Positions 9,491-18,512 of a DNA stretch of 64,000 nucleotides are shown here, in pieces. The stretch covers positions 1,240,001-1,304,000 of the forward strand of contig NZ_JAHPZX010000002.1 in NCBI RefSeq assembly GCF_021325795.1, written 5' to 3'. This DNA is from Bordetella sp. LUAb4 (GTDB taxonomy: Bacteria > Pseudomonadota > Gammaproteobacteria > Burkholderiales > Burkholderiaceae_B). The position numbers were made by a program, and so were the translations under genes. Position 1 is the first letter of the stretch, and each line of letters opens with the position of its first letter. The notes below the pieces were generated by a model, which saw nothing but the letters and a program-made list of their open reading frames with translations, was not told the origin of the DNA and did no database searches.

Positions 9491-10339
9491 ATGACATCTT
9501 CTTCCGCTTCCACGGAGCGCCAGGCCGCCATCGCCCGCCTCTTGGGCGTCACGCCGTCCTTCGACGCCGCCGCCGAAATCGAGCGCCGGGTCACGTTCCT
9601 GGCCGACTACCTGCGCGCCACGGGCAAGGCCAGCTATGTGCTCGGCATCAGCGGCGGCGTCGACTCCCTGGTCGCCGGTCGCCTGGCGCAGTTGGCGGTG
9701 GAGCGCCTGCGCGCTGCCGGGTATTCCTGCACCTTCATCGCCGTGCGCTTGCCCTACGGCGTCCAGAAGGACGAGCACGATGCCAGCCGCGCCATGGATT
9801 TCGTGGCCGCCGACCGCCGCATGACCGTGGACATCAAACCCGCGGTGGACGCACAGCGCGGCTCACTGATCGCCGCCGGGCTGGCCCATGTGGACGAAGC
9901 GGCCGAGGATTTCATCAGCGGCAACATCAAGGCACGCCAGCGCATGATCGCGCAGTACGCCATTGCCGGCGCCACGAACGGCCTGGTCATCGGCACCGAT
10001 CACGCGGCCGAAGCCCTGATGGGCTTCTTCACCAAGCATGGCGACGGCGCCGCCGATGTCGTGCCGTTGACCGGGTTGAGCAAGCGCCGGGTCCGCGCGG
10101 TAGGCACCGCGCTGGGCGCGCCCGCCGAGCTCGTCATGAAAGTCCCCACGGCGGATCTGGAAGTGCTGCGCCCCCTGCGCCCCGACGAAGATGCCTTCGG
10201 CGTCACGTACGCGCAGATCGACGACTTCCTGGAAGGCAAGCCCGTCCCGGCCGAAATCGCCAGCATCGTCTTACGCCAATACGATGCCACCGAACACAAA
10301 CGCAATGCCGCCGTGGCGCCTGCGGCAGCCCACAACTAA
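9491..10339 (+). CDS. nadE: NH3-dependent NAD+ synthetase
   Basis: Converts deamido-NAD+ to NAD+ using ATP and ammonia, the last step of NAD synthesis. The 282 residues match the short ammonia-dependent NadE of E. coli (275). The PP-loop is SGGVDS at 54-59 (usually SGGQDS). Other family landmarks are GNIKARQRMIAQYA, GTDHAAEALMGFFTKHGDG, KVPTADLE, the DEDAFGVTY segment and the C-terminal EHKR. There is no glutaminase domain, so free ammonia must be supplied. AAAGGA lies upstream of the ATG. Its stop codon overlaps by a few bases the stop of the MmgE/PrpD gene on the other strand. Confidence 0.95.
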   Translation: MTSSSASTERQAAIARLLGVTPSFDAAAEIERRVTFLADYLRATGKASYVLGISGGVDSLVAGRLAQLAVERLRAAGYSCTFIAVRLPYGVQKDEHDASRAMDFVAADRRMTVDIKPAVDAQRGSLIAAGLAHVDEAAEDFISGNIKARQRMIAQYAIAGATNGLVIGTDHAAEALMGFFTKHGDGAADVVPLTGLSKRRVRAVGTALGAPAELVMKVPTADLEVLRPLRPDEDAFGVTYAQIDDFLEGKPVPAEIASIVLRQYDATEHKRNAAVAPAAAHN

Positions 10340-11718
10340 GCAGCCATCAACCGGGCTATCGCCGCCGCATCGGGCAGGGTTTGCAATTCGTGGATCACTT
10401 CGAACAGGGGCGTGACATTCGCACGGGGTAGCGCGGCGCCCGCGCAGTCCTGGAATTTCTCCCACAGCTCGTCATCGGTCATGGGATAGTTTCCATCACG
10501 GCAAGGCAGATCTTCCAGCCTGCGCGACAGCACTTCCCCGCTGGTCAGATGAACGATCACTTCCGCACCCCAGAGATACGCCCCATTCAAAGGCATGTCC
10601 GGGTGCGGACTGGCGTCGATCCTGGGAAGCAGGCGTCGAATCTCCGGCGCCTGGATGGCTTGCTCCGAAAAATGCTCCAGTCGGACAGCGCCGCTCAACA
10701 GCGCGCGCGCCACCACATACTGCACGCTGAATTTCCCTTCCAGGGCTGTGCGCGGCTGTGGTTTGTTCGTATGCGCCAGCCGATTGCCGTTGGGCAGGAT
10801 CTCGATACGCGCGATCTGTTCTTCGCGCAGCCGGCGCTCTCCCCGTAGTTCCAGCGCCGCCGTGACCGCCGCATGCGTACTCCCGCAACAGGGGAATTGC
10901 TTGATACCGACGGAACTGCCTTCGATCTCCAGGACGCCACCGCGTTCTTCGAAGGCCCGGTCCGCCACGTATTTACCCAAGCCGTTGTAGACCTCGAAAA
11001 ATCCCTGCTTGTCCTCGAAAGCATCCTCGCCTGCGTCGTAGCCGGCCTGCGCCAGCCGCGCGGCCAACAGGCCGGAGCGCGCGCATGCACCGACGTGCAA
11101 AGGCTTGACCATGCTGCCGAAATTGGCCTTGATGCCCGATGCCATCGAAGCGGCGATGGCCAGCGCCGTCGCGAGCTTGCTCTCATCCAGTCCAAGCAGG
11201 CACCCCAGCGCGGCCGCCACGCCAAAGACCCCTATCGTGGAAGTAGGATGCCATCCCTTTGCATAATGCTCGGGATTGAGCGCGCGGGACAGTCGTACCG
11301 TTGTCTCCACGCCAGTGATATAGGCTCTCAGCAGCGCATCGCCAGTGCACTTGCGCTCCTGCACCACGGCCAGGAGCGGCGCGACCAGCGGCGCGGAATG
11401 GTGCCCGCCGAAGACCGCGCAGATATCGTCGTAATCGAGCGCGTGCGACGCCGTCGCATTCAACAGCGCGGCGTCCAGGGCACTCGTCTTGCTCGATGTG
11501 CCCCACACCAGACTATCGCCCGAAGACGTGCTGACGCCAGCCGCGCCGGCCAACAGCGCCACACATGGCTCCTTCCCGCCCGCCAACGCGACGGCAATCG
11601 TGTCGGCGATGCAGTTGATGGCATTACGCGCGGCCTGGTCCGAATAGGGGCCGCGGTAGGTGCTTAGCGCGAGCCGCGCCAACCTGGCGGCAAAACCCGG
11701 AGATTCGACAGAAATCAC
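10336..11718 (-). CDS. MmgE/PrpD family protein
   Basis: A 460-residue member of the MmgE/PrpD family, which includes 2-methylcitrate dehydratase, cis-aconitate decarboxylase and many uncharacterised hydratases. Characteristic segments are DTIAVALAGG, ATASHALDYDDI, the AAALGCLLGLDE region, ANFGSMVKPLHVG and FPCCGSTHAA. The substrate is unknown. It is the last gene of a six-gene minus-strand run that starts with the dioxygenase at 17355. There is no prpB or prpC here, so methylcitrate metabolism is not indicated. A GTG start at 11718 is chosen because GGAGG sits at ideal spacing. Confidence 0.85.
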   Translation of the reverse strand: MISVESPGFAARLARLALSTYRGPYSDQAARNAINCIADTIAVALAGGKEPCVALLAGAAGVSTSSGDSLVWGTSSKTSALDAALLNATASHALDYDDICAVFGGHHSAPLVAPLLAVVQERKCTGDALLRAYITGVETTVRLSRALNPEHYAKGWHPTSTIGVFGVAAALGCLLGLDESKLATALAIAASMASGIKANFGSMVKPLHVGACARSGLLAARLAQAGYDAGEDAFEDKQGFFEVYNGLGKYVADRAFEERGGVLEIEGSSVGIKQFPCCGSTHAAVTAALELRGERRLREEQIARIEILPNGNRLAHTNKPQPRTALEGKFSVQYVVARALLSGAVRLEHFSEQAIQAPEIRRLLPRIDASPHPDMPLNGAYLWGAEVIVHLTSGEVLSRRLEDLPCRDGNYPMTDDELWEKFQDCAGAALPRANVTPLFEVIHELQTLPDAAAIARLMAA

Positions 11719-11780
11719 AATGCGTCCTCCAATAACGGCAGCATGGTTACCACCAGCGGATGCGCTATTTCCTGGATGCG

Positions 11781-12710
11781 CTATTTCTTATCCGTGTCTG
11801 GCTTGCTCGAAGGCTTCCCCAAGGATTTGCCCGACGGCTGGCTCATGGTCTGGTAGTAGTCCAGCATCGCAACGATGTCCTGGCCCTTGCGTCCGCCCGC
11901 CATCCCCACCGCGATCATCTCCCTGACCACGGATGCCGCGGGCGTCGGCTGCGCGAGTCTGCGCCCGAGCTCGATACCCAGCGCGACGTCCTTCTCTCCG
12001 AGTTCAATCTTGAACCCCGGCGCATAATCGCCTTCGATGGCCTTGGGAAATCGCTTGAGGAAATGATGCGAGCGGCCGCCGCTTTGCGAGAGGACATCGA
12101 ACAGCGTCCGAGGCTCTACGCCCGCGGCCGTGCCCAAGGCGAAGGCCTCGGCGGCCACAACGATATTGCCCATCGACATCATGTTATTGACCAGCTTGAC
12201 GGTCTTCCCCGTGCCCACATCGCCTGTCAGATGCCGTGAACTGGACAGGCAATCCAGTATGTCGCCGACCGCCTCGATATCCTCCGGCTTGCCGCCGGTC
12301 ATGAGCACCAACTGACCGGCGGCCGCTTCCAATGGACCGCCGCTGACAGGCGCATCCACCATGCGCACGCCCCGCTTGGCCGCCTCCGCCGCAATGGCGC
12401 ACATGGTCTCGGGGTCGATCGAGCTCAGCTCTATGCCGATGGCGCCCTGCGCCATATGGGCAAGAATGCCGTCCTCGCTCAACCAGGCGTCCAGCGCAAT
12501 GGCCGGATTGGGCAGGCTCGTGAGCACGACCTCAGCGCCCTGCAACGCGTCTTTCAGGCTGGCGACGACCTTGACACCCTCCTTCGCCGCAAGTTCGCGG
12601 CTGTGGGCGCTGGGGTCGTACCCAGTGAGCGCATAGCCAGCCCGCGTGAGATGCGCGGCCATGCCGCCTCCCATTTGACCAATTCCAACAAACGCCAGCG
12701 TCTTCTTCAT
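11781..12710 (-). CDS. 3-Hydroxyisobutyrate dehydrogenase-family oxidoreductase
   Basis: NAD(P)-dependent beta-hydroxyacid dehydrogenase of 309 residues, soluble. The Rossmann motif is FVGIGQMGGGMA at the N-terminus. The substrate-binding loop is DAPVSGGPLEAAAG, and the catalytic Lys lies in GTGKTVKLVNNMM, as in 3-hydroxyisobutyrate dehydrogenase and tartronate semialdehyde reductase. The exact substrate is unknown. It lies within the catabolic run, between the Bug binding protein and MmgE/PrpD genes, so it probably reduces or oxidises an intermediate of the same pathway. GGAGGA lies upstream of the ATG. Confidence 0.88.
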   Translation of the reverse strand: MKKTLAFVGIGQMGGGMAAHLTRAGYALTGYDPSAHSRELAAKEGVKVVASLKDALQGAEVVLTSLPNPAIALDAWLSEDGILAHMAQGAIGIELSSIDPETMCAIAAEAAKRGVRMVDAPVSGGPLEAAAGQLVLMTGGKPEDIEAVGDILDCLSSSRHLTGDVGTGKTVKLVNNMMSMGNIVVAAEAFALGTAAGVEPRTLFDVLSQSGGRSHHFLKRFPKAIEGDYAPGFKIELGEKDVALGIELGRRLAQPTPAASVVREMIAVGMAGGRKGQDIVAMLDYYQTMSQPSGKSLGKPSSKPDTDKK

Positions 12711-12787
12711 GATGCATTCCTCCGTGTGGTCTTCATACAGGCCAGTCCGCGGGACGACTGAGCGAGCGCTCAGGCCGGCGCGTCAGC

Positions 12788-13804
12788 TCATTCCTCTACC
12801 TTGATCTTCACCTTGTCGACCAGCGCCTGATAGCCCTTGGCCTGCTCTATTTCGAAAGCGGTCGCCTGCTCCGGACTCGACCCTTCGGGTTGATATGCCG
12901 AAGCCTCCAGCCTGTCCCTGAACATCTGGCTATGCACGGCGGCATTCACCGCATCGGCCACCTTCTTGCGTATCGCCATGGGCGTATCCTTGGGCGCCCA
13001 GACCGCATACCAGCTGTTCATCTCAAAGCCCGGCAGGCCACTTTCCGCCACGGTCGGCACGTCCGGCAACTGCGGTACGCGCTGCGCCGACGTCACCGCG
13101 ATGACCCGGATCTTGCCGCTGGGCACATGGGGCAGAACGGACGTCAGGGGCTCCACCATGGCCGTCACCTGACCGCCCATGACCGCCGTGAGTGCCGGCG
13201 CGCCGCCGTTATAGTTGATGAGCGTCGTATCCGCCCCGCTGCGGCTGCGCAACAACTCGGTGCCCAGATGTCCCGCCGTGCCGGTCGAACTATTGGCCCA
13301 GGCGATGTCGCCCGGATGGGCCTTGGCAGCGGCGAACAGCTCGCCAATGGATGTATAGGGCGCCTTGCTGGAAACCACGACGCCAAGGGGGACGCGGCCG
13401 ACGATGCTGATCGCCTCGAAGTCCTTGATGGCGTCGTAGCCGGCCGAGGGCCTTATCATCGGATTGACGATCTGATGGTTGGCATTCAACAACAAGGTGT
13501 AGCCATCGGGTTTTGCCTGTTTGACATAGCGTGCCCCGACCACGCCTCCCGCGCCGGTCTTGTTCTCGATGATCACGGACACATTCAGCTGCAAGGACAG
13601 CTGCTGTGCCAGCACCCTGCCGACCGTGTCCACCCCGCCGCCGGGCGGTGCCGGCACCACCAGGGTGATCGGCCTGTCCGGATAAGCCGTTTGCGCGGAC
13701 GCCATGGGCGCCGCGACCACGCCCGCGGCCGTGGCGACGGCGAGCAAGGCGGAAAGTAATTGCTGGCAACCGCCGTCCTGACGACTAGTCTTGTTGTTCA
13801 TCAT
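12788..13804 (-). CDS. Bug-family tripartite tricarboxylate transporter binding protein
   Basis: Periplasmic solute-binding protein of the Bug/TctC family, about 338 residues, with a signal peptide ending near ASAQ. The mature start YPDRPITLVVPAPPGGGVDT and the later ENKTGAGGVVGARYV and INYNGGAPALTAVMGGQV are family hallmarks. These proteins typically bind carboxylated small molecules. No TctA/TctB membrane partners are encoded here, so it either feeds a distant permease or acts as an orphan sensor. The start at 13804 is chosen because AAGGAG precedes a double ATG. An upstream in-frame start at 13846 overlaps the aldehyde dehydrogenase stop and lacks a signal peptide at its own N-terminus. 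Confidence 0.9.
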   Translation of the reverse strand: MMNNKTSRQDGGCQQLLSALLAVATAAGVVAAPMASAQTAYPDRPITLVVPAPPGGGVDTVGRVLAQQLSLQLNVSVIIENKTGAGGVVGARYVKQAKPDGYTLLLNANHQIVNPMIRPSAGYDAIKDFEAISIVGRVPLGVVVSSKAPYTSIGELFAAAKAHPGDIAWANSSTGTAGHLGTELLRSRSGADTTLINYNGGAPALTAVMGGQVTAMVEPLTSVLPHVPSGKIRVIAVTSAQRVPQLPDVPTVAESGLPGFEMNSWYAVWAPKDTPMAIRKKVADAVNAAVHSQMFRDRLEASAYQPEGSSPEQATAFEIEQAKGYQALVDKVKIKVEE

Positions 13805-13842
13805 CTGGTCTCCTTCCTCGTGCCTTTGGTGGGGTGGAAGCT

Positions 13843-15318
13843 TCAAGTCTTTGCCGCGAACGGATCCCGGTCCTCCCCCGAGAAATCGACCATCACATTC
13901 TTCAGAACGCTGAATTCGAGCAGGCCTTCATCGCCGCGCTCCTTGCCGTAGCCGCTCTCCTTGCGGCCGCCAAACGGCGCTTGCGCCGATACCATCCGGT
14001 AAGTGTTCACCCACACCACCCCCGCATCCATGGCGCGGATCATCCGCATGGCCCTGGAAATATTCTGGGTCCAGACGCCTGACGCCAAACCCAGCCGGGT
14101 GCCATTGGCGATGGCGATCGCCTCGTCCTCGGATTCGAAAGGAATGATCGACAGCACGGGACCAAAAATCTCGTGGTGGGCCACGCTCATATCCTGATGG
14201 ACATCGCGAAAGATCGTCGGCTTGATGAACAAGCCGTCCTTGAGCGCCGGCTCCGTGGCGCCGCCCCCACCCGCCGCCACTTTCGCGCCCTGTGACTTGG
14301 CGGATTCGATGGCGGCGAGAATGCGCTCGAATTGCGGGCGATTCGCCGCTGTCCCCATCTCCGTGGCGGGGTCCAACGGATTACCCATGACGATCTTGTT
14401 GGCCCGCTCCACCAGTTTCTCGATCACGGTTTCATAAACGGGGCTCTGGACCAGCAAGCGCGAACCCGCGATACATGTCTGCCCCGTGGCCGCGAAAATC
14501 CCCGCCAGCGCGCCGACGATCGCTTTCGGCAGATCGGCATCGTCAAAGATGATGTTGGGAGACTTGCCCCCCAGCTCCAGCGTCACGGGCACCAGCCGCT
14601 GCGCAGCGGCCGCCGCCACCCGCCGTCCCACCCCGGGGCTCCCCGTGAAGCTGATCTTGTCGACGCCATCCAATTCGGTCAGCGCGCTCCCCACCGCGGC
14701 GTCGCCGGTCACCACATTGATGACGCCAGGCGGAAAGCCCGCCTCCTCCACGAATTTGCAGAATTCGAGCGTGCTGGCCGAAGCATGTTCCGAAGGCTTG
14801 ATCACCGCGCAATTGCCGGCGGCCAGGGCGGCGGGCAATTTGTTGGCGAGCAAGGCGATAGGCGAATTCCAGGCGGTGATCAGCGCCACCACGCCATACG
14901 GTTCGCGCACGGTGAAGTCGAAGATGTCGGGATGATCAAGAGGAATCGTGCTGCCGCGCAATTTGTCGGTCAGGCCCGCGAAGTACCTGAAGACCCGTGC
15001 CGCATAAATCATCTGTGCGCTGGTCTCACGAATGACCTTGCCGTTGTCGGTCGACTCGATGACAGCCATGGGCTTGGCTTCGCGTTCGAGGATTTCGGCC
15101 AGGCGCACCATCAGCGCGGCGCGCTTCAGGCCCGGCATGCGGCGCCATCCATTGTCGAACGCCGTGCGTGCAGCCGCGATCGCGGCGCGGACATCTTCCT
15201 TGGAAGCCTGGGGAATGGTGGCCCACGGTTGCTGGGTATAAGGATTCAGCGTTTCGAATCGCTGCCGGTCGGAACCGGGCGTCCACGCGCCATCAATGAA
15301 CATCTCATAGGATTTCAT
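13843..15318 (-). CDS. NAD(P)-dependent aldehyde dehydrogenase
   Basis: ALDH superfamily enzyme of 491 residues, oxidising an aldehyde to a carboxylate. Key features are VALITAWNSPIALLANKLPA (nucleotide-binding fold), the active-site Glu in VTLELGGKSPN, the SFTGSPGVGR nucleotide loop and the catalytic Cys in ATGQTCIAGSR. The C-terminal PFGGRKESGYGKERG is typical of betaine/phenylacetaldehyde-type ALDHs. The start at 15318 (Met-Lys-Ser-Tyr) has GGGAGA upstream. An in-frame start 42 bases further up adds a tail not seen in the family. It lies third in the catabolic run. Confidence 0.92.
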   Translation of the reverse strand: MKSYEMFIDGAWTPGSDRQRFETLNPYTQQPWATIPQASKEDVRAAIAAARTAFDNGWRRMPGLKRAALMVRLAEILEREAKPMAVIESTDNGKVIRETSAQMIYAARVFRYFAGLTDKLRGSTIPLDHPDIFDFTVREPYGVVALITAWNSPIALLANKLPAALAAGNCAVIKPSEHASASTLEFCKFVEEAGFPPGVINVVTGDAAVGSALTELDGVDKISFTGSPGVGRRVAAAAAQRLVPVTLELGGKSPNIIFDDADLPKAIVGALAGIFAATGQTCIAGSRLLVQSPVYETVIEKLVERANKIVMGNPLDPATEMGTAANRPQFERILAAIESAKSQGAKVAAGGGGATEPALKDGLFIKPTIFRDVHQDMSVAHHEIFGPVLSIIPFESEDEAIAIANGTRLGLASGVWTQNISRAMRMIRAMDAGVVWVNTYRMVSAQAPFGGRKESGYGKERGDEGLLEFSVLKNVMVDFSGEDRDPFAAKT

Positions 15319-15405
15319 GCTGAAGAGTCTCCCGTTTTCTATCGCACGCTCGACGGGCATGCGTCGCTTGGAAAATTGCGGTGGCCGTAGCCACCGACTC
15401 GGCCA

Positions 15406-16452
15406 TCACGCGATCGACACGAGGGGCGGCAACTTGTAGGTCGCCGCCGCCGTGCCATGGAACAGCGCCGCGCGTTCGTCCGGCGTGGCCGACGCCGCGA
15501 TGCGCTTGAATGCGTTCCACAGCACGACATACTCGGCCACCCGCCGATCCACGGGGAAGTTGCTTTCGAACATGCAGCGGTGGGCACCGAACAGTTCCAG
15601 GCACGGCTCGAAATAAGGACGCCAGGCCGCGGCGAGTTCTTCCGAATTGGGCGGCCGGTTCAATTCAGGGAAATCGAAACCAAAGGTCGCGGTGCCGAGT
15701 CCACCCAGCTTGATCCGTACGTTCGGGCACTTGGCTAGCCGTTGCAGACCCGGCAGCCACTCCTTGAGCGCGCCAGCACGATCGTTCTCGTAAGGCCCCA
15801 CGCCCAGCACACCGCCGACGTGGTCCAGGATCAGCGGAATTTCCGGAAAGGCCTGTGCCAGGGCAACGACCTCATCGATCCGCGGGTGATAGATCCACGC
15901 ATCAAAGGAAAGACCGTGCGCCGCCAACGCCGCATATCCCCGCCGAAACGCCGGGTCGCCATACAAACCTTGGGGCGGGCGCGGCAGCACGCCGTGCTTG
16001 AATGCTTCATGCCGTGCACCGGACTGCCGGATTCCTCTGAAGCGGCCTTGCCCCGCTTGAATATGAGCGGCAAGCACCTCCCCGACCTGCTCTCCCAGAC
16101 GCAGATCCGCGTACCCGACGATGCCGGCCGCGATGCCCGCGCCGGCCTTGCCCGCCGCCGCGCTCTGTGCGATGACGTACTCCGTTTCCCCAACCGGCTT
16201 CAAATGCTCGGGCCCGGTCGTCCTGTACGCATGGCCACATTGGATGTAGACCGTTGCCGCCACCGCATGGCCAGCCGTCATGTCCTTCTTCAGATCGTTG
16301 ACGAGATATCCCCCCCAGTGCTCTGAAAAATGGTGGTGCGGGTCGATGATGGGCAGATCCGGGTCCAGCGCGGTTTCCGTGACAGCGTCGGCATGAGGCG
16401 CGGCGGGCCGGTGCGCGATGACGGGCAGGTCATCTTCCTGAGATTCGGACAT
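15406..16452 (-). CDS. Amidohydrolase family protein (TIM-barrel, amidohydro_2)
   Basis: Predicted metal-dependent hydrolase or lactonase/decarboxylase of 348 residues. The N-terminal metal-binding motif is DPHHHF (residues about 36-41). Further active-site segments are AATVYIQCGHAY, LDHVGG and the C-terminal FESNFPVD, whose Asp is the expected metal or base ligand. This pattern matches the amidohydro_2 group (for example sugar-lactone or 2-pyrone-4,6-dicarboxylate hydrolases), but the substrate is unknown. It sits 9 bases downstream of the dioxygenase gene in the same run. GGGAG lies upstream of the ATG. Confidence 0.87.
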   Translation of the reverse strand: MSESQEDDLPVIAHRPAAPHADAVTETALDPDLPIIDPHHHFSEHWGGYLVNDLKKDMTAGHAVAATVYIQCGHAYRTTGPEHLKPVGETEYVIAQSAAAGKAGAGIAAGIVGYADLRLGEQVGEVLAAHIQAGQGRFRGIRQSGARHEAFKHGVLPRPPQGLYGDPAFRRGYAALAAHGLSFDAWIYHPRIDEVVALAQAFPEIPLILDHVGGVLGVGPYENDRAGALKEWLPGLQRLAKCPNVRIKLGGLGTATFGFDFPELNRPPNSEELAAAWRPYFEPCLELFGAHRCMFESNFPVDRRVAEYVVLWNAFKRIAASATPDERAALFHGTAAATYKLPPLVSIA

Positions 16453-16461
16453 GGCCGCTCC

Positions 16462-17355
16462 CTAGACCGGTTTGGTGCCGCGTACTTGCACGCGGTGCAT
16501 CAGACGCCGATGCCCCTGGTAGTCATCCAGCGCCAGGTGCTGCAGACAACGGTTGTCCCAGAAAGCAACGGAACCGGGTGCCCAGCGGAAACGGCAGGTG
16601 AACTCCGGCCGGGTGGCGTGCTCATACAGATAGCGCAGCAAGGGCGCGCTTTCGGCCACGGTCATGCCGTCGAAGCGCTCGGTATGCATCTCGTTGACGA
16701 AAAGCGCCTTGCGGCCTGTCTCCGGGTGCGTGCGCACGACCGGGTGTACCGCGGAGATCGTCGTCTTGCTGCTGCCTACACCCTGGCCTGGCGCAAGCAC
16801 ATCATCCACTTCGAGAGACGAAAGGATGCGCCCATTGGAATGCACCGCCTTGAGCCCGGCGAGCATGTGCTTCATCCCGTCCGAAAGCGTTTCATAGGCC
16901 AGATATTGATTAGCGAACAGCGTATCGCCGCCCACCGGGGGCAATAGCTTCGCCGCCAGTACCGATCCCAGCGGCGGTATCTCCAGGTGAGTCGTGTCCG
17001 AATGCCATTCCCATCCGAACACCAGCTTGGTCTCGGGCTTCTTGTCGATCACCAGCAGCTCCGGCAGTGAACCCGGGTGTTGGCGGTGCGGGGGAAGGAC
17101 AGCCAGATCGCCGAAGTACCTGGCAAAGCGCGCCAGATCCGCATCCGACACCTCCTGGTCGCGGAAGAAGATCACGCCGAACTGGTGATACGCGCGCTTG
17201 ACCTCATCAAGCACATCCCGCGTGATTTCCTCGGACAGATTGACGCCAAATACTTCGGCGCCCAGCGCTCCCGCCATCGGCAAAACCTGGATGGTCTCGA
17301 AACCCGATGCATTGCCGACGGTGCCAAGCAGCGTTTGTCTCTTTATATCGTTCAT
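16462..17355 (-). CDS. TauD/TfdA-family 2-oxoglutarate-dependent dioxygenase
   Basis: Fe(II)/2-oxoglutarate dioxygenase of about 297 residues. The facial triad is visible: His118-x-Asp120 in WEWHSDTTH and the distal His near 273 in NRCLQHLALDDY. A downstream Arg in GHRRLMHR is available to bind 2-oxoglutarate. It would hydroxylate the pathway substrate, possibly initiating its breakdown (inference). The start at 17355 (Met-Asn-Asp) has GGAG upstream; a longer in-frame extension adds an unrelated tail. It is the first gene of the minus-strand catabolic run and is divergent from the IclR regulator at 17470. Confidence 0.9.
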   Translation of the reverse strand: MNDIKRQTLLGTVGNASGFETIQVLPMAGALGAEVFGVNLSEEITRDVLDEVKRAYHQFGVIFFRDQEVSDADLARFARYFGDLAVLPPHRQHPGSLPELLVIDKKPETKLVFGWEWHSDTTHLEIPPLGSVLAAKLLPPVGGDTLFANQYLAYETLSDGMKHMLAGLKAVHSNGRILSSLEVDDVLAPGQGVGSSKTTISAVHPVVRTHPETGRKALFVNEMHTERFDGMTVAESAPLLRYLYEHATRPEFTCRFRWAPGSVAFWDNRCLQHLALDDYQGHRRLMHRVQVRGTKPV

Positions 17356-17469
17356 ATATGTGTACGCTCCGTTCAACCTGTAGAACGACTCTACGCCGCT
17401 TCCCTTGCTGGCGCAACCCTCCTTTCGCATAGAATGCGGAGGTCATCGATAGCCTGCCTTGAGGAAAAT

Positions 17470-18207
17470 GTGAGTTCAGACGTGAAGAGCGCGGTGCGTG
17501 TGCTACAGATTTTCCAGCTGTTCGCGGAACTCAAGATGCCGGCTTCACTGGCAACCGTCAGCCAACGGTTGGACATGCCCAAGTCGAGCTGCCAGGCCTT
17601 GCTGCGTACACTGGAAGCGCACGGCTATCTGGCCAATCGTGACGAAACCAAGGACTACTATCCGACCCGCAAGCTATTCGAGGAGATGCGGGTGATCGTC
17701 GAGCAGGATCCTTTGCTGAAGGACCTGATGCCTTTGCTGCAGGCGCTTAGCGACGAAACGGGAGAGACCGTCTTCCTGGCTCGCCGCCAAGGGGTGTTGG
17801 TGCATTACATGGAGGTCGTGCAAGGCCGCCAGGCCTTGCGCTTCGCCGGTTTGGCGGGAGACCGCCGTCCGCTGTACATCGGTGCCGCCGGGCAAAGCTT
17901 GCTGGGCGGCATGCCCAAGGCTGAACGCGTGGCCCTGGTGAATCAACTCGAATTCGAACGCTATTCACCCAACACCATCGTCAGCGCCGCCGCCCTGCTC
18001 AAGCAGATCGACGAAGGCCTGAAGAAAGGCTGGTTCATGTCGGTCGGTGGCTTCCAGCTGGAAGTCTCATCCATCGGCAACTTCGTCTGGCTCAACGACA
18101 GCCTGTACGCCATCGTCATTGCCGCACCCACGCAAAGGGTGGAACGCAATCAAAAGAGCATCAGCCGGCACATCGTCGACCTGTGCGCGCGCGTGACGCA
18201 GCGCTGA
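17470..18207 (+). CDS. IclR-family transcriptional regulator
   Basis: A 245-residue regulator with the N-terminal winged helix (SAVRVLQIFQLFAE, then MPASLATVSQRLDMPKSS) and a C-terminal effector-binding IclR domain (ETVFLARRQGVLVHYMEVV to the end). A GTG start at 17470 is preferred because GAGGAAAAT precedes it closely. An ATG at 17434 in the same frame lacks a ribosome-binding site. The gene is divergent from the dioxygenase-led catabolic run with about 115 bases between. The simplest reading is that it controls that run in response to the substrate or an intermediate. Confidence 0.88.
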   Translation: MSSDVKSAVRVLQIFQLFAELKMPASLATVSQRLDMPKSSCQALLRTLEAHGYLANRDETKDYYPTRKLFEEMRVIVEQDPLLKDLMPLLQALSDETGETVFLARRQGVLVHYMEVVQGRQALRFAGLAGDRRPLYIGAAGQSLLGGMPKAERVALVNQLEFERYSPNTIVSAAALLKQIDEGLKKGWFMSVGGFQLEVSSIGNFVWLNDSLYAIVIAAPTQRVERNQKSISRHIVDLCARVTQR

Positions 18208-18343
18208 ATCACAGCCGCGGGACGCAGGGCTGAACCAAAGCAGCAGGACTGCTACTGCACCCAGGCCGTCGGGCGCCGTACCGATACCCAGCCCTGGGCG
18301 GCGGATCCATACATCTCGCTCGATGAGCCTGTCTCGAACGCGG

Positions 18344-18413
18344 GACGACCCTGCACGACCCTGCACGACCCTGCACGCCCGTGTACGCCCGTGTACGCCC
18401 GTGTACGCCCGCC
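18344..18413. repeat. 10-bp tandem repeat (minisatellite), about 7 units
   Basis: Seven consecutive 10-base units. They fall into two blocks: ctgcacgacc-type units (first partly degenerate) followed by gtgtacgccc-type units repeated three times exactly. Period and blocks are exact enough to indicate recent slippage or unequal exchange. It lies about 100 bases upstream of the enoyl-CoA hydratase start, outside any gene. Confidence 0.85.
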
Positions 18414-18482
18414 AAGGGTAATCACCAATGCAACGACGCGGCAGCGTGGTTAGTATTTGCACATATTGTTTTGCGATATAGC

Positions 18483-18499
18483 TTATTACATAGCAATAA
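18483..18499. promoter_or_regulatory. Candidate IclR-type operator before hydratase operon
   Basis: TTATTACATAGCAATAA is an imperfect palindrome with TTATT/AATAA arms. It sits immediately before the ribosome-binding site of the enoyl-CoA hydratase gene. A 14-of-17 match (TTATTCTATAGCAATAG) lies at 25819-25835, upstream of the IclR gene that closes this cluster. Placement at both ends of the cluster suggests a shared repressor site; binding is inference. Confidence 0.5.
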
Positions 18500-18512
18500 A
18501 GGTGATCTCATC

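Larger units (their letters stand above)
18208..18512. other. Intergenic region with minisatellite and putative operator
   Basis: About 305 bases between the IclR gene and the enoyl-CoA hydratase gene. It holds a 10-bp minisatellite (18344-18413), an AT-rich stretch from about 18450 that probably contains the hydratase promoter, and the palindromic motif at 18483-18499. No gene is seen. Confidence 0.6.

Noticed and set aside
10336-11718. Methylcitrate cycle
   Set aside because: MmgE/PrpD is present, but prpB, prpC and acnD-type genes are not in the neighbourhood.
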